From CAYYMX01 sp964473045 (GTDB lineage: Bacteria > Pseudomonadota > Alphaproteobacteria > Methylaequorales > Methylaequoraceae), in contig CAYYMX010000049.1 of assembly GCA_964473045.1 (NCBI GenBank), forward strand, positions 1-10,255: a stretch of DNA of 10,255 nt, in the 5' to 3' direction. This document shows positions 7,383-10,255 of this stretch, one piece after another. Positions within the stretch are counted from its first letter, which is position 1. Every line of letters begins with the position of its first letter. Under the pieces are notes generated by a model, which ran no database searches, was not told the origin of the DNA, and was given only the letters and a program-made list of their open reading frames with translations. A program made the position numbers and the translations under genes.

Positions 7383-7540
7383 TTCTTTTTAAATTTTTGA
7401 CTGCAATATGGACATGTTACAGCTTTTCCACTAGATAAATCCAGATATATTAATGGATGAGACAAGGACCATTCTCCACCTTTACAACTAGCTGAATCAT
7501 GATCAACTAATGTCAAATCTATTTGAAAATTTGTGTTCAT
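7379..7540 (-). CDS. Small CHCC zinc-finger protein (zf-CHCC family)
   Basis: This soluble protein has 53 residues from the ATG at 7540; a GTG at 7564 would add eight residues with no clear ribosome site for either. Putative zinc ligands are Cys19 (SCKGG), His28 (LSHPLIYLDL), Cys43 and Cys46 (VTCPYC), the C-H-C-C order of the zf-CHCC family related to mitochondrial complex I subunit NDUFS6. Bacterial members are short and their function is not established; a link to respiratory complex I or Fe-S assembly is inferred only from the eukaryotic relative. The stop overlaps the polA start (ATGA), so the polymerase is likely translationally coupled to it. The ATG faces the ABC ATPase gene across a 59-bp AT-rich divergent spacer. 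Confidence 0.85.
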   Translation of the reverse strand: MNTNFQIDLTLVDHDSASCKGGEWSLSHPLIYLDLSSGKAVTCPYCSQKFKKK

Positions 7541-7599
7541 GTGATTACATTTCGAAAATACCACATTTATTTTAAAAATATTTAAAATTAGTTAAATAT
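7541..7599. promoter_or_regulatory. 59-bp divergent spacer between the zinc-finger/polA operon and the ABC ATPase operon
   Basis: Almost entirely A and T, with runs such as TATTTTAAAAATATTTAAAAT. It should hold the promoters for both directions because the flanking genes diverge, but I see no convincing -35/-10 pair and no Shine-Dalgarno before the ATG at 7600. If the zinc-finger protein uses the GTG at 7564, the spacer shrinks to 35 bases. Confidence 0.35.
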
Positions 7600-8514
7600 A
7601 TGAAAAAAAATATAATTGAAGTTAAAGATCTATCAAAAAAATATGGTTCTAAAAATATCTATGCACTGGATCATATTAATTTGAAAATTACTGAAGGGTC
7701 AATTTTTGGGTTGCTAGGGCCTAATGGTGCAGGTAAGAGTACATTTATAAATATTTTGGCTGGATTAACAAATAAAACTTCTGGAAAAGTTTTTGTATGT
7801 GATTTTGACTTGGATTCTGATTCAAAAACTATTAGAGGTAACCTTGGCATTGTTCCACAAGAAATAAATATTGACCCATTTTTTACTCCTTTAGAAATTC
7901 TAAATATTCAGTCTGGTTTATATTCAGTTAGGAAAGGTAATAACAGAAATATTGAAATATTAAATGAACTTGGGTTAAGTGATAAGGCGAGAGCCTACTC
8001 GAGAAGTTTGTCAGGTGGGATGAAAAGAAGATTGATGGTGGCTAAAGCTATGGTTCACAATCCACCATTGCTAATTCTCGATGAACCTACTGCTGGAGTG
8101 GATGTTGAGCTTAGGAGGAAACTTTGGGATTCAATAAAAAAGTTAAATAAATCTGGTGTTTCAATTATTTTGACAACTCATTACCTGAAAGAAGCAGAGG
8201 TTTTGTGTGATGAGATAGCAGTAATTAATAATGGAAAAGTGATAGCTTGCGACAAAAAAAAAAATCTTTTACTGCTACTTGATGATAAAGAATTATTTAT
8301 TGAGTTTGGTAATAGAATTAAGGATATTCCCAAAAAAATAAAAAAATTTTGTATAAAAAAAACAAATAATTCTGTTACAATTAGATTTAAAAAGAGTGAG
8401 ATTAGTACGGCAGATATTGTAAAAGTATTTGTTGATAACAATTTTAATTTAAAAGAAATTTCAACTAAAGAATCAGATTTAGAGGATATATTTTTAAAGT
8501 TACTAAAAAACTAA
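7600..8514 (+). CDS. ABC-2 type transporter ATP-binding protein, YadG-like
   Basis: This is a peripheral membrane ATPase of 304 residues, one nucleotide-binding domain plus a C-terminal extension. Motifs in order: Walker A LGPNGAGKST (39-48), Q-loop Gln87 in GIVPQEINIDPFF, signature SLSGGMKRRLM (136-146), Walker B LLILDEP (157-163), D-loop TAGVD (164-168) and H-loop His194 in LTTHYLKEAE. The wording IVPQE-N-DPF, TAGVDVELRRKLW and the length match E. coli YadG, which pairs with the YadH permease. No membrane partner is encoded next to it, so the permease must be elsewhere or off-window. Downstream, the hydrolase reading frame overlaps its 3' end. The last sense codons are CTA AAA AAC before TAA, creating an A_AAA_AAC heptamer. 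The substrate is unknown. Confidence 0.93.
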   Translation: MKKNIIEVKDLSKKYGSKNIYALDHINLKITEGSIFGLLGPNGAGKSTFINILAGLTNKTSGKVFVCDFDLDSDSKTIRGNLGIVPQEINIDPFFTPLEILNIQSGLYSVRKGNNRNIEILNELGLSDKARAYSRSLSGGMKRRLMVAKAMVHNPPLLILDEPTAGVDVELRRKLWDSIKKLNKSGVSIILTTHYLKEAEVLCDEIAVINNGKVIACDKKKNLLLLLDDKELFIEFGNRIKDIPKKIKKFCIKKTNNSVTIRFKKSEISTADIVKVFVDNNFNLKEISTKESDLEDIFLKLLKN

Positions 8515-9506
8515 TTTTTACAACTCTTTTTTTTATTTTTTTTATAAGTTCTTGTGGAGTTTTTTCTGAAATAGAAACAAAAAAAATAATAGAGTCTCGG
8601 AAGTATTTATTTCACACCAAATATTGGGAAGTGAAGAATAATGCAAAAGCTATTATTTTAGCTGTTCATGGTTTTAATGATTATTCAAACGCTTTCCAGA
8701 TTCCAGCAAGTTTTTTTAAAAAATTTGAAATAGAAACATTTGCTTTTGATTTAAGGGGTTTTGGAAAAAACTCTGATTCAGGGATTTGGCATCCAATTGA
8801 GCAACACAAAAAAGACCTTTTATATTTTGTAAAAAAAATAAGAAAAAAAAACCCAAACAAAAAACTTTACTTACTGGGAGAAAGTATGGGAGGTGCAATA
8901 GTTACAAATTTATTAGTAGAAGAATATGAGAATATATCTATTGATGGTGTAATTTTAGTATCACCAGCTATTTGGAATTTTTCAGAAGCAAATCTAATCA
9001 AAAGTTCTTTACTGAATTTTTCTTCATTTTTTTTTCCATATTTTAAATTTAGCGGAAAAAATATTGTAAAAGTAAGACCGAGTGACAATGAAGAAATGTT
9101 GAAAAATCTCTCGAAAGACCCACTTTTTATTCATCAATCTAGTTTGCAAAGTTTGAGTGGTATAGTAAAATTGATGGATATTTCATATATTGACTTCAAG
9201 AAATATTTTAAAGATCCAAACTTTGATACGTTAGTATTAGTTCCTATTGTTGATGAAATTGTTCCTAGAAAACCGTTGCTAAATTTGCTTCAAGATAAAG
9301 ATGTGGTTAAGCATATTGGCAAAAAGATTCGTTTGGGAGTTTATGATGAAAATTTTCACATGCTATTGCGAGATATTGATGGAGATAGAATTACAAGGGA
9401 AATAAAAGAGTGGATTTTTGATAGGCAAAGTGTTTCAACTTTAAATTCATTTAGAAATAACATTCATAGACTCAAAAACTCATCTTTTTTTCATAAGTTG
9501 GATTAG
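8490..9506 (+). CDS. Alpha/beta hydrolase (monoglyceride lipase/lysophospholipase-like), probable lipoprotein with a non-standard start
   Basis: The catalytic part starts near a GTG at 8631. It has VHGFNDYSNAF (oxyanion region), GESMGG (nucleophile Ser), PIVDEIVP (Asp) and ENFHML (His), a complete Ser-Asp-His triad: Ser132, Asp255, His290 counted from 8490. It likely hydrolyses an acyl ester of a lipid; the substrate is unknown. The same frame is open upstream to a stop at 8466 and codes KKLIFTTLFFIFFISSC, a basic-hydrophobic-lipobox lipoprotein signal with Cys22, then a linker running smoothly into the hydrolase fold. That stretch has no ATG, GTG, TTG or CTG. I placed the start at ATT 8490 because AGAGGA (8481-8486) lies just before it and MFKVTKK gives a proper charged N-region. 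Alternatives are GTG 8631 (soluble, shorter), a -1 frameshift from the ABC gene, or a sequence error. The enzyme family is sure; the start is not. Confidence 0.8.
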   Translation: MFKVTKKLIFTTLFFIFFISSCGVFSEIETKKIIESRKYLFHTKYWEVKNNAKAIILAVHGFNDYSNAFQIPASFFKKFEIETFAFDLRGFGKNSDSGIWHPIEQHKKDLLYFVKKIRKKNPNKKLYLLGESMGGAIVTNLLVEEYENISIDGVILVSPAIWNFSEANLIKSSLLNFSSFFFPYFKFSGKNIVKVRPSDNEEMLKNLSKDPLFIHQSSLQSLSGIVKLMDISYIDFKKYFKDPNFDTLVLVPIVDEIVPRKPLLNLLQDKDVVKHIGKKIRLGVYDENFHMLLRDIDGDRITREIKEWIFDRQSVSTLNSFRNNIHRLKNSSFFHKLD

Positions 9507-9527
9507 TGTTTAAAACAATCAAATAAA

Positions 9528-9555
9528 TTGACATAAAAAATATAGCAAATAGTAT
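9528..9555 (+). promoter_or_regulatory. Possible sigma-70-type promoter before the small secreted protein
   Basis: A perfect TTGACA (9528-9533) is followed after 16 bases by TAGTAT (9550-9555), four of six matches to the -10 consensus. The start codon at 9564 is so close that the transcript would be nearly leaderless. The match is suggestive only in such AT-rich DNA. Confidence 0.35.
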
Positions 9556-9563
9556 CTAAAATC

Positions 9564-9824
9564 ATGAAAAGGATTAAAGTTTTAGTATTTTGTTTGTTTG
9601 TTTTTCTTAACTTTTCAATCTTAGCAGACGAAATTATTCAAGATAGATTTGGCAATTATTTTTTAATGAAGAAAGATGGAACGTTTAAAAAACTACCTCC
9701 TCCAAAACCTGGCAACACTTATGTTATTAAACAAAAAACAAAAAATTCAAAAAAAAAAGATTTAAAAATTATCAAAAAAGTTAAGAAAAAAGCTCGTGTT
9801 AGAACGAATATTGGATTTAGGTAA
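9564..9824 (+). CDS. Small secreted basic protein of unknown function
   Basis: The protein has 86 residues. The N-terminus (residues 1-21: MKRIK, a hydrophobic core, then SILA) is a typical Sec signal peptide, with likely cleavage before Asp22. The mature part opens with a short segment resembling a beta-hairpin, DRFGNYFLMKKDGTFKKLPP (27-46), of the 'x-x-LKxDGTW' kind seen in several small periplasmic proteins. It then becomes a Lys-rich tail (about 57-81) with almost no acidic residues. I do not recognise a named family. A candidate promoter lies just upstream, and the next gene begins 10 bases after the stop, so the two may be cotranscribed. The charged tail suggests contact with envelope polyanions or nucleic acid, but this is a guess. 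Confidence 0.65.
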   Translation: MKRIKVLVFCLFVFLNFSILADEIIQDRFGNYFLMKKDGTFKKLPPPKPGNTYVIKQKTKNSKKKDLKIIKKVKKKARVRTNIGFR

Positions 9825-9834
9825 AAAACTAATC

Positions 9835-10053
9835 ATGAATTTGGAGAATAAAAAAAAAGTTTGGTCAATAATACAAAGAAAAGGTGATCAGTTAATAGGA
9901 GGTCTAAAACCTCATCCATTTCATCCTAAAGGAAGAAATCCTTATGCTCACATTTGTAGTTGCATCAAAAATAAATTTTCTTGTTCATATAAAGATATCC
10001 CTGATAGCAAAATAAAGGAACTTTCCCACTTTATAGAAAATATTAACGAATAA
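9835..10053 (+). CDS. Conserved-looking small protein with GRNPYAH and YKDIPD motifs, function unknown
   Basis: The protein has 72 residues from the ATG at 9835; the same frame could open at a GTG (9796), but that would overlap the previous gene and add only 13 residues. It has no signal peptide or membrane segment. Visible features are GGLKPHPFHPKGRNPYAHIC (23-42), three cysteines (Cys42, Cys44, Cys51) around CSCIKNKFSC, and an amphipathic C-terminal part YKDIPDSKIKELSHFI. The clustered Cys and His could bind metal, but the spacing matches no standard zinc finger I know. The C-terminal pattern (YK-IP, then a helix) recalls small domains found with phage antirepressor-type proteins, a weak resemblance only. 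It converges on the NhaD gene with 14 bases between stops. Confidence 0.65.
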   Translation: MNLENKKKVWSIIQRKGDQLIGGLKPHPFHPKGRNPYAHICSCIKNKFSCSYKDIPDSKIKELSHFIENINE

Positions 10054-10067
10054 TTAACTTTCAAAAT

Positions 10068-10255
10068 TTATTTTTCTAATGGAACAAGATCAAACAAATG
10101 TTGATTCATCAATAGATGAACTACAATGCTGGCTGCATAACCTAAAAGTATTGCCCATGCCCATTTGAGGTGAGCAAAAAAAGTGTATATTCCTCTAGCC
10201 TGACCCATCAATGCAACTCCTGCTGCTGAACCTATTGAAAGAAGAGATCCTCCTA
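10068..10255 (-). CDS. nhaD: Na+/H+ antiporter, NhaD type (C-terminal fragment, runs off the right edge)
   Basis: The last 62 codons of an inner-membrane ion transporter. The visible residues begin GGSLLSIGSAAGVALMGQAR, continue with GIYTFFAHLKW and a final hydrophobic helix AWAILLGYAASIVVHLL, and end in a short polar tail. The GGSLLSIGSAAGVA-MGQARG-YTF-HLKW pattern is characteristic of NhaD antiporters, which exchange cytoplasmic Na+ or Li+ for protons; this fits a marine lifestyle. The rest of the gene, including the transport site, lies beyond the window. The stop is 14 bases from the convergent small gene, with no obvious hairpin terminator between them. Confidence 0.85.
   Translation of the reverse strand, partial: GGSLLSIGSAAGVALMGQARGIYTFFAHLKWAWAILLGYAASIVVHLLMNQHLFDLVPLEK

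Noticed and set aside
8505..8560. T-rich runs after the ABC ATPase stop as a Rho-independent terminator
   Set aside because: There is no GC-containing hairpin before the T runs, and the stretch is coding for the hydrolase signal peptide.
10054..10067. Bidirectional terminator between the small gene and nhaD
   Set aside because: The 14-base gap and flanks show no stable inverted repeat.
1..10255. Prophage, insertion sequence, CRISPR, toxin-antitoxin or defence system
   Set aside because: No transposase, integrase, repeat array, paired small toxin-like genes or defence domains are visible; composition looks uniform across the window.

Overview
The window is very AT-rich (GC roughly 30% or lower by eye, full of A and T homopolymers, Lys/Ile/Asn-rich proteins). 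It is gene-dense, with short or overlapping gene junctions. Family content (a short HPr kinase, a Man-type EIIA with HPr and EI but no visible PTS permease, a HugZ-like protein, a CHCC zinc-finger protein beside polA, a YadG-type ATPase, NhaD) points to a streamlined, probably marine, alphaproteobacterium. This placement is inference from gene families and composition; no rRNA or other phylogenetic marker is present. I see no mobile element, CRISPR array, tRNA or rRNA, and no gene-free stretch over 300 bases.

Layout. From about 3771 down to the left edge, a minus-strand operon encodes a periplasmic copper chaperone (PCuAC), HPr kinase (hprK), RapZ, a Man-family EIIA and an HPr-EI fusion cut by the window edge. 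The last four form a regulatory-type phosphorelay: PEP phosphorylates EI, then HPr His19, then EIIA His9, while HprK can modify the HPr regulatory serine (Ser50). Diverging from this operon across a 29-bp gap is a HugZ/pyridoxamine-oxidase-like protein (3801-4595). It converges on polA, sharing a TTAA stop overlap.

The block 4592-7540 (minus) holds DNA polymerase I, reached by a 4-nt ATGA overlap from a small CHCC zinc-finger protein. polA is interrupted by a one-base frameshift at an 11-A tract just before the Exo III motif of the 3'-5' exonuclease domain. With 10 A the gene would encode a full-length, motif-complete 929-residue enzyme.

On the plus strand from 7600 come a YadG-like ABC ATPase without a visible permease, an alpha/beta hydrolase that appears to be a lipoprotein with no ordinary start codon, a small secreted basic protein and a small NPYAH-containing protein. 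The C-terminus of an NhaD-type Na+/H+ antiporter enters from the right edge on the minus strand.

The two most interesting points are nucleotide-level. One is the polA A11 frameshift. The other is the ABC-ATPase/hydrolase junction, where the hydrolase frame extends upstream through a lipoprotein signal with only Ile codons available as starts, and an A_AAA_AAC heptamer sits directly before the ATPase stop in the register that would join the two frames by a -1 shift. Neither can be told apart from a sequencing error by sequence alone.
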